NCBI GenBank assembly: GCA_002293265.1
Contig: DBCW01000055.1
Span: forward strand, 261-6,458
DNA length: 6,198 bases
Direction: 5' to 3'
DNA from: Eggerthellales bacterium UBA948
Lineage (GTDB): Bacteria; Actinomycetota; Coriobacteriia; Coriobacteriales; UBA8131
Shown here: piece after piece, positions 6,047-6,198 of the stretch
How the letters are laid out: the number at the start of each line of letters is the position of its first letter
Position numbering within the stretch: the first letter of the stretch is position 1
The notes under the pieces: model-generated
What the model was told of the DNA's origin: nothing
Seen by the model: only the letters and a program-made list of their open reading frames with translations
Databases searched by the model: none
Program-made: the position numbers and the translations under genes

Positions 6047-6198
6047 TTTTCTCCGACTGAACCCTGAGCGTAAAACTAGCAAAAGCAAGCAATTATGCAA
6101 AAACTTGAGTAGAGCCTCTTGCTTTGACCATTGTACAACCTGAACAAACTGGGTGGGCCCCACGGCCGGTCTGGACGGGTGCGAAAAATCTCGCTTTC
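6047..6198. other. Upstream region of the kinase; no convincing gene, with a GC-rich patch near the window edge
   Basis: The first stretch before the kinase holds its SD (GGAG, 6054-6051), several short TTGC repeats on the minus strand (6100-6079), a possible -10 (CATAAT, 6097-6092) without a matching -35, and an 8-bp palindrome TTGTACAA at 6131-6138. Positions 6151-6182 are 26 of 32 G/C, unlike the rest of the window, and include a GTGGGCCCCAC near-palindrome. All of this could belong to the end of a neighbouring gene or to a contig edge; I cannot assign a function. Confidence 0.4.

Noticed and set aside
6079..6100. Four TTGC repeats upstream of the kinase as a regulator site
   Set aside because: Spacing is irregular (4, 6 and 8 nt steps) and the units are only 4 bp; likely chance.
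6131..6138. Palindrome TTGTACAA as an operator
   Set aside because: Only 8 bp, the symmetry does not extend further, and no matching copy was seen elsewhere in the window.
6047..6163. N-terminal extension of the kinase frame up to GTG 6163
   Set aside because: The frame is open, but GTG 6163 has no SD, the extension shows no domain, and ATG 6046 has GGAG close by and puts the first membrane segment at the N-terminus.
6093..6197. Possible C-terminal tail of an upstream minus-strand gene ending at TAA 6095-6093
   Set aside because: A stop-free frame of about 34 codons reaches the edge, but it has no recognisable motif and is too short to separate from chance.

Overview
The window looks like one strand-consistent respiratory gene cluster from an anaerobic bacterium. 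All five supported genes read on the minus strand, from right to left: a heme-binding sensor histidine kinase, its OmpR/PhoB-type response regulator, a Tat-exported molybdopterin oxidoreductase of the DMSO reductase family, its four-cluster ferredoxin-like electron-transfer subunit, and a TorD/DmsD-type maturation chaperone cut by the left edge. Base composition is moderate and AT-leaning, except for a GC-rich patch near the right edge. Strong Shine-Dalgarno sites, a TTG start, a Tat lipoprotein-like signal and the DUF3365 (Tll0287-like) sensor with a DmsAB-type enzyme suggest an anaerobic respirer such as a Desulfitobacterium-like clostridium or a coriobacterium (Eggerthellaceae-like). That assignment is inference from gene content; no taxonomic marker is present.

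Layout in transcription order: 6198-6047 upstream region with no convincing gene; 6046-4391 sensor kinase (551 aa); 4386-3661 response regulator (241 aa, TTG start, coupled to the kinase stop); 3660-3489 a 172-nt intergenic region with 11-bp-phased direct repeats and a possible activator-dependent promoter; 3488-1062 catalytic molybdenum subunit (808 aa); 1048-485 iron-sulfur subunit (187 aa, SD overlapping the preceding stop); 484-399 an intercistronic spacer with a stem-loop; 398 to beyond position 1 the chaperone (first 132 residues).

Working model: the kinase's extracytoplasmic domain binds a c-type heme (CxxCH) and senses redox state or a ligand outside the membrane. It phosphorylates the response regulator, which binds the phased repeats in front of the reductase operon. 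The operon product is a catalytic subunit folded with help from the TorD-like chaperone and exported by Tat with its Fe-S partner. No membrane anchor subunit (DmsC/NrfD type) appears between the Fe-S subunit and the chaperone, and the catalytic subunit has a possible lipid-attachment cysteine followed by an acidic linker, so the enzyme may be tethered by lipid or be soluble. The substrate cannot be read from the sequence.
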